Below are positions 14,841-24,349 of a stretch of DNA of 64,000 bases, one piece after another (within the stretch, counting starts at the first letter, position 1; each line of letters starts with the position of its first letter). The position numbers and the translations under genes were made by a program. The stretch covers positions 62,001 to 126,000 of the forward strand of contig JBEKEM010000008.1 of the NCBI GenBank assembly GCA_050013835.1, read 5' to 3'. This stretch comes from Bog-793 sp050013835. Lineage in GTDB: Bacteria > Actinomycetota > Acidimicrobiia > Acidimicrobiales > Bog-793. The notes under the pieces were generated by a model. It saw only the letters and a list, made by a program, of their open reading frames with translations. It was not told the DNA's origin and searched no databases.

Positions 14841-16763
14841 TCAGCGCGTCGGCGGACGGACGGCCACGCGGGCGGCCGTGTCGAACCAGCAGTAGACACC
14901 GCCTTCGACCTTCGGCGGGCCGAGGGCCCGTTCGAAGAGCGCGCGCACGACGGAGGACCTGCCCCCGATCGGGTCGAGCACGACTGTGTCGATGCCGTAA
15001 CGGCGGATGTACAGGCGCAGCTCGGCGACGAGGCGCCTGTCGAGCCGCGGAGGTCTCCGCGCCCGCAGGCCCCTCCCGTCGACGGCCTCCCATTCGAGGA
15101 ACGTCTGCACCGCCGCCGGCGCGAGCACCGGCGGCTTGGGGGTGACCAGCCCGTGACGGTTCGGGATGAGCGCGTAGCCCCCGATCAGTCTCCAGCGGAA
15201 GTGGTCGGTCTCCTGCCAGAGCATGGCCTGATCCTCGGGCGTCACCGCGAGCGGATACGCCAGCACGACGCTCCCCTCGGGGATCTTGTCGGCCGCGGCG
15301 GAGGTGAAGAACGCCGGCAGGGAGGCGCTCACCGGCTTCGTCGGCGTCGGCCAGTCCGGCACGAGGGAGACGAGCGCGGCGACCGCCAGCACGACGACGA
15401 GCAGCTGGCCGGCAGTCCGTCTCCCGGTGGCGGGCTTCCGGTGCGCCGGGGACATCGGCTGGGCGTCGGCCGCCACGGCGAAGGCGGCCCCCTCGCGGGA
15501 GGCGCAGGCCACGCCGAGTGCGACCACCACGGCGACGAAGAACTGTTCGTAGAGCGAGAACCGCGACGGCAAGACGTCCTCGAACACGGGCAGGCGCCCC
15601 AGGGCGGCGAACGGGAGCGGCAGCGCCGTCAGGTGGTGGGCGACCATGAGCGCGGGGCCGAGCGAGAGCACGAAGGCGACTGCGGCAAGGCCCCCGGCGA
15701 GAAGGATCCGGCGGTCCCGCCGGTAGTGGACGACGAGCCAGCAGGCGAGGATCACCAGGGCGGCACCCAGGTAGCTGCCATTCTCGACGAAGCTGTGGGT
15801 GAACTTGTCACCGAGCGCGACGAGCGAGCCGGGAGCGAAGCGCTGCACCTTCGTCGGGACGAGCGGGCCGAGCAGGTCGATCCGGTACGGGTTGTCGATC
15901 CCCTGCACCGGGCCGATGAAGCGGAGTGGACCGGCGAGGAAGAGGTAGACGGGGTAGGCGAGCACGACAGCGGGGATCGCCACTCCGGCTGCGAGCGCCC
16001 GCCACGCGTGGCCCAATCGGCGGCGATCGATCGCGCCGCGTCGGGCCACGGCCAGGATCAGGACCGCGCAGAAGGCGACGATCAGCGTCGTCACGAGGAC
16101 CTCGGGCGAGATGAGGTACTGGGCGGCGACGAGGCCCCCGAGGGCGGCTCCCCACCGCCACGGGTTGCCGCGCTGGTGGACCAGGACCTCACCCAAGGCG
16201 TAGAAGATCAGGGGCGGCAGCGGCACGAAGACCAGGTTCAGGTGGGCGAACCCCTCCGCGACCATGTACGCGGAGAAGCCGTAGAGCAATCCGGCACACG
16301 CCGCGCCGAGGTTCGAACCGGTCCACCGCCGGGTGACGAAGAAGGCCGCCGCAGCCGAGAGCGGGAAGGCGAGCCAGATGAGGAATTCGAAGCTCGCGAC
16401 CGAGCCCACCGTGAGGCTGAGCGGCGCGGCGAGCAGCCCGAGCAGGGGCATCTCGGTGTTGATGCCGAGGTTCGCGCCCCGCGGGTAGTCGATCCAGCTC
16501 GTGAGCAGCGGGTTGTGACCGTGCAGGATCGCCCACGGGACCCAGCCGAGGAACCACGACTGCTGGACCGGGTCGCCGCACGCGCAGTGGGCGCCGACCA
16601 GGCGGGCCGGATCTCCGGGCCACGCCGGGAAGTAGGCGATGAGGCCGAGCACGGCGTAGCCGAGGACGGCGGCGAGCGCGAACCGGCGCCACGGGACGCG
16701 ATCGATCCGGGCGAGCACGCGCCGGAGGTCGACCGGCGGTGTGGCACGCCCCGCCGAACTCAC
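14841..16763 (-). CDS. Large polytopic membrane protein, GT-C glycosyltransferase-like
   Basis: Membrane protein of 640 residues with roughly ten to twelve hydrophobic segments. The first is about 29-46. A long first loop contains GDPVQQSWFLGWVPWAILHG and then DYPRGANLG, an acidic outer loop resembling that of GT-C glycosyltransferases using polyprenyl-phosphate sugars. The C-terminal third (about 480-640) is a soluble outer domain. This layout suggests transfer of a sugar at the outer membrane face, but no catalytic residue can be assigned. The start overlaps the stop of the upstream serine-hydrolase gene by 4 bases, so the two are coupled. A terminator follows. Confidence 0.65.
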   Translation of the reverse strand: MSSAGRATPPVDLRRVLARIDRVPWRRFALAAVLGYAVLGLIAYFPAWPGDPARLVGAHCACGDPVQQSWFLGWVPWAILHGHNPLLTSWIDYPRGANLGINTEMPLLGLLAAPLSLTVGSVASFEFLIWLAFPLSAAAAFFVTRRWTGSNLGAACAGLLYGFSAYMVAEGFAHLNLVFVPLPPLIFYALGEVLVHQRGNPWRWGAALGGLVAAQYLISPEVLVTTLIVAFCAVLILAVARRGAIDRRRLGHAWRALAAGVAIPAVVLAYPVYLFLAGPLRFIGPVQGIDNPYRIDLLGPLVPTKVQRFAPGSLVALGDKFTHSFVENGSYLGAALVILACWLVVHYRRDRRILLAGGLAAVAFVLSLGPALMVAHHLTALPLPFAALGRLPVFEDVLPSRFSLYEQFFVAVVVALGVACASREGAAFAVAADAQPMSPAHRKPATGRRTAGQLLVVVLAVAALVSLVPDWPTPTKPVSASLPAFFTSAAADKIPEGSVVLAYPLAVTPEDQAMLWQETDHFRWRLIGGYALIPNRHGLVTPKPPVLAPAAVQTFLEWEAVDGRGLRARRPPRLDRRLVAELRLYIRRYGIDTVVLDPIGGRSSVVRALFERALGPPKVEGGVYCWFDTAARVAVRPPTR

Positions 16764-18181
16764 GATGGCAGCTGCACCCTGGCGGCAGAAAGGAACTGCC
16801 GCTCGTACGCCTCTTCGGGGTACGCACTCGTGGCGGAGGTGCCTCTCACCCTGGTGATGGCGCCTGTCGCGTCGCGTTCGAAGACGAAACGCTCACCCTC
16901 GCTCTCGTAGCCGTCGCGGGCACGGACCAGATTCGCCGTCGCGCCGTCCTCGATCGTGAGCTCGCCGGACACCTCCGCGGGGTCGTTGGACGTCAGCGGC
17001 ACGTAGAGCAGCCGGTCGCCGAAGACCGCCAGGTCGTACATCCCCCAGAGGTTGGCGAACCGGCCCGAGAACTCGCTCGGATCGAAGCCCGGCGCGTGGG
17101 CGGGAACTGCCTCGTCGCGGCGGGCCACGAGGTCGATGAGCCGGAAGATCCCGGTACACAGTTCGGCCGCTGGCGTGTCGATGGCGTTGCCCAGCACGGA
17201 GACGACCACGGCGTCCTTGGGATCGCACAGGGTCTTCGTGGAGTGCCCCGGGTAGCCACCGGAGTGACCGATGAGGCGTCGCCCGCCGATGTCGAGGATC
17301 TGCAAGCCCAGGCCGTAGTGCTCGTTCTCGCGCTGAGTCCACCAGGGGTGCTGCATGCGCCGCTTGGCCGCGTCGCCGAGCAACCGCTCGTCGCCGAAAC
17401 AGAGGGCGCCGAAGAAGCTGACAAGGTCGTCCGCCGTGCTCGTGAACCCCGTGGCGGGCGCCAGCGCGTTGGTCGGGACGGGGTCGATCGGAATGCGGGA
17501 CCGGCCGTTGCCGCTGTGGGTATGGCCGGCCGCGTAGCGCGCCGCTTGGTCGGCGACGAAGTCGGGGAAGGTGTTGGCGAGGCCGAGCGGCGTGATAATC
17601 GCCTCGCGCAGGTGCCGGGCATAGTCGTGACCTGTGACCGCCTCGATGACGAGGCCGAGGAGCCCGTAGCCGATGTTCGAGTAGTGGAAGCGTTCGTTGG
17701 CGCCAAAGGGCGACGGACTGCGGGAGAGCAGTGCCCTCAGCTCCGACGCGTCCGGGAACCGGCGCCGGAGCTGCCAGTAGTCACCGTCGCTGCCGTCGCG
17801 GATGACGCCGCCCCCGTGGCAGAGCAACTCCCCGACCGTCCGTCCCGCCAGGCCCGCCACCGCCGGATCGTCGGCGAGCCACCCGAGGTGGCGCGAAAGG
17901 CAGTCGTCGAGGTGCACCGCCGGTTCGCGCTGCCCGGCGAGTTGCACGATCGCCGTCGCGGTAAAGGTCTTCGAATGCGAGGCGATGCAAAAGAGGTGCT
18001 CCCTCGTCAGCGGTTCCCCCGAGGCGAGATCCGCCTGGCCGTGGGCACCGCTCGCGATGATCGAGCCTTCATGGGCGATCGCAAACTGGACGCCGGGGAT
18101 CCCGAGCATCCGTTGGCGCTGCGCGAGCCAACCATCCGCCCACGCCGCGACATCCTCGAGGAGTCCCCGGGTCACCGCCAC
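16760..18181 (-). CDS. Beta-lactamase-family serine hydrolase (class C/EstB/PBP4* type)
   Basis: Serine hydrolase of the beta-lactamase/transpeptidase-like fold, 473 residues. Seen: catalytic SxxK as IASHSKTFT with Ser68 and Lys71; the Tyr motif FHYSNIGYGLLG (about 165-176); the third-strand motif GHSGGYPGHST (about 303-313). A C-terminal extension of about 110 residues looks like a lipocalin-type domain. No signal peptide is evident, so it may be cytoplasmic. Related enzymes are esterases, D-amino-acid peptidases or beta-lactamases, and the substrate is unknown. It is first in an operon with the membrane protein encoded downstream. Confidence 0.85.
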   Translation of the reverse strand: MAVTRGLLEDVAAWADGWLAQRQRMLGIPGVQFAIAHEGSIIASGAHGQADLASGEPLTREHLFCIASHSKTFTATAIVQLAGQREPAVHLDDCLSRHLGWLADDPAVAGLAGRTVGELLCHGGGVIRDGSDGDYWQLRRRFPDASELRALLSRSPSPFGANERFHYSNIGYGLLGLVIEAVTGHDYARHLREAIITPLGLANTFPDFVADQAARYAAGHTHSGNGRSRIPIDPVPTNALAPATGFTSTADDLVSFFGALCFGDERLLGDAAKRRMQHPWWTQRENEHYGLGLQILDIGGRRLIGHSGGYPGHSTKTLCDPKDAVVVSVLGNAIDTPAAELCTGIFRLIDLVARRDEAVPAHAPGFDPSEFSGRFANLWGMYDLAVFGDRLLYVPLTSNDPAEVSGELTIEDGATANLVRARDGYESEGERFVFERDATGAITRVRGTSATSAYPEEAYERQFLSAARVQLPS

Positions 18182-18189
18182 GGCACCTG

Positions 18190-18195
18190 ATCGTA
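18190..18195 (-). promoter_or_regulatory. TACGAT -10 element, leaderless start
   Basis: On the minus strand TACGAT ends 8 bases before GTG 18181, with no Shine-Dalgarno between. Confidence 0.4.
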
Positions 18196-18328
18196 CGGCC
18201 CCGCCCGTAGGGAAACCGGCGGTCGACGCGCGTCGCGTCGGGCCGATACCGCGCGAGCGGCGCGATCAGGTGACCCGGCAGCAGCCCGGGCCTCTGACCA
18301 CGCTGTACAGCCGTCTCCCTGAGTGGGC

Positions 18329-18334
18329 TACGTT
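18329..18334 (+). promoter_or_regulatory. TACGTT -10 element, leaderless start
   Basis: TACGTT ends 6 bases before ATG 18341, with no Shine-Dalgarno between. Confidence 0.45.
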
Positions 18335-18340
18335 GGCGAC

Positions 18341-19081
18341 ATGGACTCCTTTACGCGACGACGCGTGTCGCGCCTCTTTCCCGTTCTCGTCTTCGGCGCT
18401 GGCGCCCTCGTCAGCTGGACCGCGCTCCCCATTCCGGCTTCGGCGGCGACCACCTCACCAACCTCGCTTCTCGCCGCCAGCGAAGCGGCGATCGCCAAGC
18501 AGTCAGCCGTCCACGTGGCGGTCATGATCAAGTCCAGCCCCACCGCGGCCGTCGAGAACGTGACCGGTGACTGGGGGAAGACGGGTGGCACCGAGACCGT
18601 CTCGCTTGGCAAGGCGTTGCTGGTCGTCAAGGCGATTGGCGGTTTCGCCTACCTGAGCGGGAACTCCTCAGGACTGACCAAGATCTTCGGCTTCACCGCC
18701 GCGCTCGCCAAGAAGATCGGCAAGCACTGGGTGTCCTACAGCTCCAAAACGAGCCAGTACGGCGATCTCGCCCCCGGCCTCAAGATCTCCTCGGCGAAGG
18801 GCGTGCTTCCCAAGGCCAAGGGCACGAAGTTGTCAACCGAGGTCGTAAAGAACACCAAGATGTTCGTCCTCAAGTGGACGGTCGCGGAGTCGGCGTCCGC
18901 TCCAGAACTGAAATTCTCGTTGCTCATCCCGGCCGTGGGCATCGCGCTGCCCCTCGAGGAGACCGTGTCGACCACGACCGGCGGCAAGGAGACGATCACG
19001 TTCTCGAAATGGGGTGAGCACGTCGTCGTCTCGGCTCCGCCGGCGGACATGACCGTCGCCTCCACCAAGATCACTGGCTGA
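18341..19081 (+). CDS. Secreted protein of unknown function, LppX/LprG-like layout
   Basis: Exported protein of 246 residues. Seen: twin-Arg-like basic start (RRRVSRLF), hydrophobic core and a cleavage region PIPASAATT near residue 35. The mature part alternates beta strands and repeats charged/aromatic patterns such as AVHVAVMIKSSPTAAVEN and KMFVLKWTVAESASAPELKF. The pattern of a small N-terminal helix followed by an antiparallel sheet recalls the LppX/LprAFG lipid-binding fold, but there is no lipobox Cys and this is only a resemblance. ATG 18341 follows a TACGTT element. Confidence 0.7.
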   Translation: MDSFTRRRVSRLFPVLVFGAGALVSWTALPIPASAATTSPTSLLAASEAAIAKQSAVHVAVMIKSSPTAAVENVTGDWGKTGGTETVSLGKALLVVKAIGGFAYLSGNSSGLTKIFGFTAALAKKIGKHWVSYSSKTSQYGDLAPGLKISSAKGVLPKAKGTKLSTEVVKNTKMFVLKWTVAESASAPELKFSLLIPAVGIALPLEETVSTTTGGKETITFSKWGEHVVVSAPPADMTVASTKITG

Positions 19082-19323
19082 GCGTCTCCCGTTCCCGGCG
19101 ACGCACGGCGGGACCACAACCGCGGGCCGGTGACCGCGCTTGCCGGGTGCAACGACCGCAGAAGCCGTTCGCCGTGTCCCCGTCGGCTGCCTCCCGCGGT
19201 CACGCGGGTTCACCCGGCGGGCTCGACGCATTCGGGCGACACCTCGGGGCCTGCACAACAATCGACCCGGGCGACGCCTGCGACATCGTCGGATCTTGGA
19301 CACGAGAGATCTCCGCTGGACCG

Positions 19324-21615
19324 TCACATCCCCCGGCGGGAAGGTCCCGGTTCGCGTGTCCGCGCGGCCGCTCGAGGAACCCTTCGAGCGTGGACCGGTG
19401 CCAGCCTGACGAGACGGGCGGACGGCACGTGGGGGAGCGTCAGGACGAGCTCGGCGCGAGATGCACTCCAGTCGAGCTCGCCGGCGGCGCTCGGCGGGAA
19501 CAGCACCTCGCCGAGAAGCTCCACGCCACGCAGGTGATCGATCGCGAGCACGACCTTGTCGTCGCCGCCCCCTGCACCGAGATCCGACCCGCCGTCGATC
19601 GCCTCGCGGTGCCACACCACGACGTAAGCGGCCGACTCGGATCGCATCCCGAGAGCGATCCAGGGATCGGACCACCCGGGCAGGCCGAGCGGCCAGAACG
19701 GGGTCGCCGTAGCCAGATCCTGCCTGATCCGCTTGTAGACGGTGATCGCCTCCGCCACGAGCTGCAGTTGGCTCTCGCTCATCCCGTCGATGAACCCCGA
19801 GAGGTGAATCCGGCCCAGGAGGGCGTTGCACAGCGTGAAAGCGATCTCCTCGTCGCTCCACCCCGGTTGCGGGTATGCCCAGCTGGCGGCCTGTTCCGGC
19901 GCGATCGCAACCGGAGCGGCTGCTGCGATGGGCGGGTAGCGCAGGAAGTTCTGCTGGTCGCTCGTGGATTGGAGCTGGAAGCGTGACAGCATCGCGTAGT
20001 CGCTCCGCATCCCCCCCGAGGCGCAGCTCTCCAGGACGAGGTCCGGGTAGCGGTCGAGGAGCCGGTCCGCCCACGCGAGCAACGCCCGGTTATGCGCCAG
20101 CATCCCGACGCCGGTGCTCACGTGTCCCCGGTCGGTCCCCGGCCCGACGTTGAAGTTGTAATCCATCTTGAGATACCCGACTCCGAGATCCCCGACGAGG
20201 AAATCGACCACCTCGTCGAGGTAGCTCGTCGCGGCCGGATGGGAGAAGTCGAGGTGGTACCTGCCCTGTTCGACTACGCGTTCTCCGTCGCGGGTGAAGA
20301 AGGCCTCGGCAGGAAGCTCGTCTGCGACGGGATTACCCACTCCGACGACCTCCGGTTCGAGCCAGAGCCCGGGGACCATGCCCTCCGACCTGATGAGGTC
20401 GAGCACCGCTTTCAGGCCGTCGGAGAACCTCGACTTGGACGGCTTCCATTCGCCTAGCGCGGCCTCCCAGCCTTCGTCGATCTCGCTGTACCAGCCGGAA
20501 TCGATGCAGAAATACTCCACGCCGACCTTGGCCGCGGCACCGATCAATGGCGTCAGCCGCTCCGTGGTCGGCGCGCCCATGAGGGTGTTCATGAAGTCGT
20601 TGAAGATGACCGGGAGGCGCCGATGGTCATCATGGGGCCGCCGCACCGCCCGGCGGTAGTTCGTGAGACGGGCCACAGCCCCGGCAATGCCCTCGCCGCT
20701 CAGCGCGACGGCCGCCGGGACGGTCTCGAAGGCCTCTCCCGGCTGGAGGACGAGACGCCAATGATGCTCGGCGTCGGTCGGCCCGAGCAGCGCGAGATAG
20801 GCCTGCGTTGCTCCTGTCGAGGAGCCGTCCGTCTCATCGGCGTCAGACGCGCGCTCGCCCACTTGCCAGTGCCAGCCACCGTTGTGCTCGATCTGCCACA
20901 CCCATGCATTACCCGATCGTCGATTGATCGCCGCGCCCATCGGAAGGTACGTCCCCGAGGACCAGCCCCCGAAACTCGTCACTCCGAACCGGCCCCGGGA
21001 ATCGTGCAGATGGAAGCCGCGGTCCAGATCCGGCAAGGCGTCTCGCAGCGCTCGGCTCTGCCAGCGGTACTCGGCGAGCCAGTCGTTCTCCGCCCAGAGG
21101 ACGTCGACATCACCCAACCGGTCGGCCGAACCGGTCAGCCCTGAGAAGAGGAACGAGGTCACGGAATCGAGGGTCACGGGAGCATCGCCTCCGTTGACCA
21201 CGTGGACCCGGGAGCGCAGTACTCCGCCGTTCTCGAGAACGGCGTAGACCACCTCGGCCCGCAGTCCGGTGACCGGGTCCTCTAGTTCGACGCGCAGATC
21301 GCGCCAGGGGGCCCGAAGGCCCTGCGTGTGCCTGACGTAGCGCAGCCGACCCCCGACGACCGACTCGGCATACCGCCTCCCCGACCAAGCCCGGCCACTG
21401 CCGGAGACGATGATGTCGACCAGCGGCAGGCCGGCGGGTCTCGTCCCGTCTCCTGGCGGCTCCCCCCGGTGTCCTTCGGCCCCCGACTCGCCACCGGTCG
21501 GACGCGGCACCAGACGGGCAAGTCGCGCCGTGCCCTCCCCGTCCACCTCGATCAACAACTCGAGCGCGTCGTCCACCCATCCAAACTCCGCCCGAGACGA
21601 ACTGCGGGCACCCAA
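19324..21615 (-). CDS. GH36 alpha-galactosidase
   Basis: Family GH36 retaining alpha-galactosidase, 763 residues, expected to hydrolyse terminal alpha-galactosyl residues (melibiose, raffinose or galactomannan type). Seen: N-terminal beta domain (1-310); barrel motifs FCIDSGWYSEIDEGW (369-383) and GLWLEPEVVG (416-425); nucleophile Asp485 in YLKMDYNFNVGPGTD; acid/base Asp539 in ESCASGGMRSDYAML. No signal peptide, so probably intracellular. The frame is open 534 bases further, but homology begins at about 21615, where TTG is preceded by AGGAGG at 6 bases, so TTG is chosen. It fits the sugar island that begins at 25 kb, though it is separated from it. Confidence 0.9.
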   Translation of the reverse strand: MGARSSSRAEFGWVDDALELLIEVDGEGTARLARLVPRPTGGESGAEGHRGEPPGDGTRPAGLPLVDIIVSGSGRAWSGRRYAESVVGGRLRYVRHTQGLRAPWRDLRVELEDPVTGLRAEVVYAVLENGGVLRSRVHVVNGGDAPVTLDSVTSFLFSGLTGSADRLGDVDVLWAENDWLAEYRWQSRALRDALPDLDRGFHLHDSRGRFGVTSFGGWSSGTYLPMGAAINRRSGNAWVWQIEHNGGWHWQVGERASDADETDGSSTGATQAYLALLGPTDAEHHWRLVLQPGEAFETVPAAVALSGEGIAGAVARLTNYRRAVRRPHDDHRRLPVIFNDFMNTLMGAPTTERLTPLIGAAAKVGVEYFCIDSGWYSEIDEGWEAALGEWKPSKSRFSDGLKAVLDLIRSEGMVPGLWLEPEVVGVGNPVADELPAEAFFTRDGERVVEQGRYHLDFSHPAATSYLDEVVDFLVGDLGVGYLKMDYNFNVGPGTDRGHVSTGVGMLAHNRALLAWADRLLDRYPDLVLESCASGGMRSDYAMLSRFQLQSTSDQQNFLRYPPIAAAAPVAIAPEQAASWAYPQPGWSDEEIAFTLCNALLGRIHLSGFIDGMSESQLQLVAEAITVYKRIRQDLATATPFWPLGLPGWSDPWIALGMRSESAAYVVVWHREAIDGGSDLGAGGGDDKVVLAIDHLRGVELLGEVLFPPSAAGELDWSASRAELVLTLPHVPSARLVRLAPVHARRVPRAAARTREPGPSRRGM

Positions 21616-21926
21616 GTTGATCCTCCTCACGCGAAGCAACGAATCTGCCACGGCATTCCCGAGGGGCCCGGCAGAGCCCCTGTTGACAGTCTCCGTGGCC
21701 AGGGGAGACCGTACATGTTCCGATTTCGCTGGGAAAAGCCTACTCGGCGCAATACCGCTGAAGGACCGGCTTCCCGCTACCGCCGGATCCAAGCGCGACG
21801 CCGCAACCCGGATCGACCTGTGCGGACTCCTCCGGAGGAACCTCGCCGACGCGGCCGACCGGACGACAAGGCTCGCTCGGACGGGCGGAATCCCCGATCG
21901 CCCGTTCGCCCTGTCTTCGTCCGTCG

Positions 21927-21932
21927 TAGCCT
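21927..21932 (+). promoter_or_regulatory. TAGCCT -10 element, leaderless start
   Basis: TAGCCT ends 7 bases before GTG 21940 (1 base before GTG 21934), with no Shine-Dalgarno. Confidence 0.4.
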
Positions 21933-21939
21933 CGTGGAC

Positions 21940-23268
21940 GTGCGCAACGTCACGGGCCAACTCGGCCGAGTCGGAGCGGCGATCACCGTCGGCCTCGCCC
22001 TTGCCGCCATGGTCTTCGCCGCGTCCACCGCCACAACCGCCGGCGCCACGGCGGGGCCGGATCACCCGGTCTTCCTCTGGCTCCAGGTGAGCAGAAGATC
22101 GGTGCCCTACACAGGAGGGTCGGTTTGGTTCATCTTCCGGGTACGGCACTCCAACGAATGCCGCCTTGTCGCCGCGGGCGCCGGGGCCGGCAGCGTGACG
22201 GTTCCCGTGACTTGGCGGCGGTGCTCGAACGGCATCTACCGCGCGCAGGTGGCGTTCGGAGCGAATTCTGCACCTGCGGCACGGTTGATCGCCTTCCGCG
22301 CCTACCTCCGACGGGGGACCGCCATCTACTGGGAGCCCCTCGGCAGCATCCGGGTCGACGGGGCGCCCCGGCCCGCGAACCCGTCAACGCCCCTCAGCAC
22401 GAATGTCGCGATGAGCCTCACCTCATCCGCGGCCGGCAACCGCACGACGTCTGAGCTGGTCGAGTACTCCGCATCGCTCTCGGCCACATGCCAGGACTCC
22501 GACGGGGATACCCTCCCGTGCCCGGTCCCGACCGGGACGGTGTCCTGGATGTCCGACGGCGCGGATCTCAGGGGGAACCTCACCAGCCAGAGCAGCCCGA
22601 TCCCGACCTGCGGCGGTGCCGTGGGGAGTGCCAACACAGAGGGCACGTGCGACGTCACCTTCGGCGCCTACGGCGACGAATGGGTCTCGGCCGTCTACAC
22701 CAGCGCGTCGGCGTCGTCGGTGACGCGGACCCTGGAGGTCCAGCTCGAGGCGCCCGTCGACCTCGGAGCCGGCCTCGCCTACTCGGGATACGGCAACGTC
22801 GGGCCCGACGCGACCGACGACTGCACGATGGCTTCGGTCGCCGACTGGATCGAGACGTCTCTCGGGACGGTCCCCGACTACCAGGAGACGGTCGACGCCT
22901 ACTGGCAAGCGGAGAAGCGATTCAACGGCGGGGAGGACGTGGGCCTCAACGTGCGGGACCTCCTGACCTTCTGGCAGGACACGGGGATCGACGGGACGTA
23001 CCTGACGGACGCGACCCCGCTCTCTTCCGACGCGGAGATCGAGACCTACCTCTCGGGGGGCCGCGCGCTGATCGCCGATGCGACCCTGCCGAAGGGCTTC
23101 CCGCCGGGGCAACCGGGCGGTGGTCACCAGTGGCTCATCGTCGGCTACTCCAGCTTCGGGCCGATGATCGTGACCTGGGGGCAGGAGGTCCAGCTCAGCT
23201 GGGCGCGCTTCGACCGTCTGACTTGGTCCGAAGGTGGCGATGCGCTCGCGGTCGCCGTGCGCTCCTAA
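21940..23268 (+). CDS. Secreted protein with Ig-like domain and C39-like cysteine peptidase domain
   Basis: Exported protein of 442 residues. Seen: signal peptide (hydrophobic AAITVGLALAAMVFAAST, cleavage near TAGATAG); a beta-rich region; an Ig-like domain (about 150-265) with YSASLSATCQDSDGDTLPC and TGTVSWMSDGADL; then a C-terminal domain with GPDATDDCTMASVADW and GGGHQWLIVGYSSFG. The Cys near 300 and the His near 405 match the order of catalytic Cys and His in C39-like peptidases. Catalysis is inferred, not shown; the substrate is unknown. The frame is open upstream; GTG 21940 or 21934 is chosen because a -10 element and the signal peptide coincide there. It diverges from the alpha-galactosidase gene. 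Confidence 0.7.
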   Translation: MRNVTGQLGRVGAAITVGLALAAMVFAASTATTAGATAGPDHPVFLWLQVSRRSVPYTGGSVWFIFRVRHSNECRLVAAGAGAGSVTVPVTWRRCSNGIYRAQVAFGANSAPAARLIAFRAYLRRGTAIYWEPLGSIRVDGAPRPANPSTPLSTNVAMSLTSSAAGNRTTSELVEYSASLSATCQDSDGDTLPCPVPTGTVSWMSDGADLRGNLTSQSSPIPTCGGAVGSANTEGTCDVTFGAYGDEWVSAVYTSASASSVTRTLEVQLEAPVDLGAGLAYSGYGNVGPDATDDCTMASVADWIETSLGTVPDYQETVDAYWQAEKRFNGGEDVGLNVRDLLTFWQDTGIDGTYLTDATPLSSDAEIETYLSGGRALIADATLPKGFPPGQPGGGHQWLIVGYSSFGPMIVTWGQEVQLSWARFDRLTWSEGGDALAVAVRS

Positions 23269-23717
23269 CCGGGGCGACCCTGACCGCCGGGTAGGCCACC
23301 CGTATCCTCATACCGGGCTGCCGTGAAGGCGATCACCGTCGGGACGTCGATCGCGAAGACGACGAGCGACAAGATGAGCACGACCAACGTGCTCCCGCCC
23401 GTGTGGTCGTAGAGAAAAACGAACACCCCCACCCCGGTGATGACCGCATAGGCGAGCAGGCTCCACCTGGCCACCAGGAAGAACGTTCGCCACGCAAAGG
23501 GGCTGATCCGGCTGAGCAGCGTCAACGCCACCGCGGTGAGTACCGCTCCGCCGACCAGCAGCCCGACGACCGGCCCCAGGGGGGGATGCCGCGGCAGGTG
23601 CGCCGCCAGGTCGACGCCTCCCGCCAGCATGAGCGCAAGCGACGCCACCGTAAGTTCCGCGACCGGCGGCAGGCGGCGCGCGGGCACGGGCGGCAGTTCG
23701 GGTTCGGTGGCGGTCAT
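23265..23717 (-). CDS. Four-helix membrane protein of unknown function
   Basis: Protein of 150 residues with about four hydrophobic segments: LTVASLALMLAGGVDLAA, PVVGLLVGGAVLTAVALTLL, WSLLAYAVITGVGVFVFLY and LVVLILSLVVFAIDVPTVIA. The start overlaps the stop of the upstream membrane protein (ATGA), so they are coupled and may form a complex. Its stop overlaps the stop region of the converging secreted protein. No functional residue stands out. Confidence 0.75.
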   Translation of the reverse strand: MTATEPELPPVPARRLPPVAELTVASLALMLAGGVDLAAHLPRHPPLGPVVGLLVGGAVLTAVALTLLSRISPFAWRTFFLVARWSLLAYAVITGVGVFVFLYDHTGGSTLVVLILSLVVFAIDVPTVIAFTAARYEDTGGLPGGQGRPG

Positions 23718-24349
23718 GACGTGGCGACCCTGGTCATGATGAGCAGCGTGGCCACTTGCAGGGCTCCGGTCACGCCCGCCGTCAGGATGAAGCGGCGCAT
23801 CAGCCGGGCGATGACCGCCCCGTTGGGTCGCGGCCTTTTCAGCTCGAAGAGCACGGCGATGTTGGCGGGCTCGAGCAGGCCGAGGGCGATGACCGCCATG
23901 ACTGCCACGACGATGAAGGCGGCCACCAGCCAAGCGTGCTCCGGGTAGGTGCTCGCCAGGTCGCCGAGGTGACGGGCGAGCTGCCACCCCGCACCCAGCG
24001 TGCAGACGACCAGGGTCGGCATGATCAGGATCATCTTGGGCATGAGGCGGGTGGTGAACTCGATCCGCGCCGGAATCGACAGCCGGCCCATGATCGGGCC
24101 GATCACGAAGCCGAGGAATAGGTCGAGCGCGGTCCACATCCCGCCCCCGACGACGTGGAAGAAGTCGATGCCCCACAACGTGTTCGTCGCGATCACGGTG
24201 ACGAGCCCGGCGAGGACGACCGCCACGATGGGAAGTCCCCTGAGCGGAACGATCCGGAATCCCGGAACCGGCGGGGCGGTGGCGCGGCCCGACTCCGAGT
24301 CGCCGGACCCCGCAGCCGTCGGTGAGTCGTGCAACGCGTCTACCGCCAT
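23714..24349 (-). CDS. Polytopic membrane protein, DUF2269/CopD-like layout
   Basis: Protein of 211 residues: a short polar N-terminus (1-32), then about five hydrophobic segments. IDFFHVVGGGMWTALDLFLG with the conserved His, and the later MILIMPTLVVCTLGAGWQLA, recall the small integral-membrane families that include CopD-like and DUF2269 proteins. ATG 24349 follows a G-rich stretch that may serve as ribosome-binding site; the frame is open further upstream but looks non-coding. It is first of a two-gene operon. Function unknown. Confidence 0.7.
   Translation of the reverse strand: MAVDALHDSPTAAGSGDSESGRATAPPVPGFRIVPLRGLPIVAVVLAGLVTVIATNTLWGIDFFHVVGGGMWTALDLFLGFVIGPIMGRLSIPARIEFTTRLMPKMILIMPTLVVCTLGAGWQLARHLGDLASTYPEHAWLVAAFIVVAVMAVIALGLLEPANIAVLFELKRPRPNGAVIARLMRRFILTAGVTGALQVATLLIMTRVATS

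Noticed and set aside
14793..16910. Long plus-strand frame opposite the membrane protein and serine hydrolase
   Set aside because: Composition of a GC-rich shadow; the minus strand gives regular membrane segments and a terminator.
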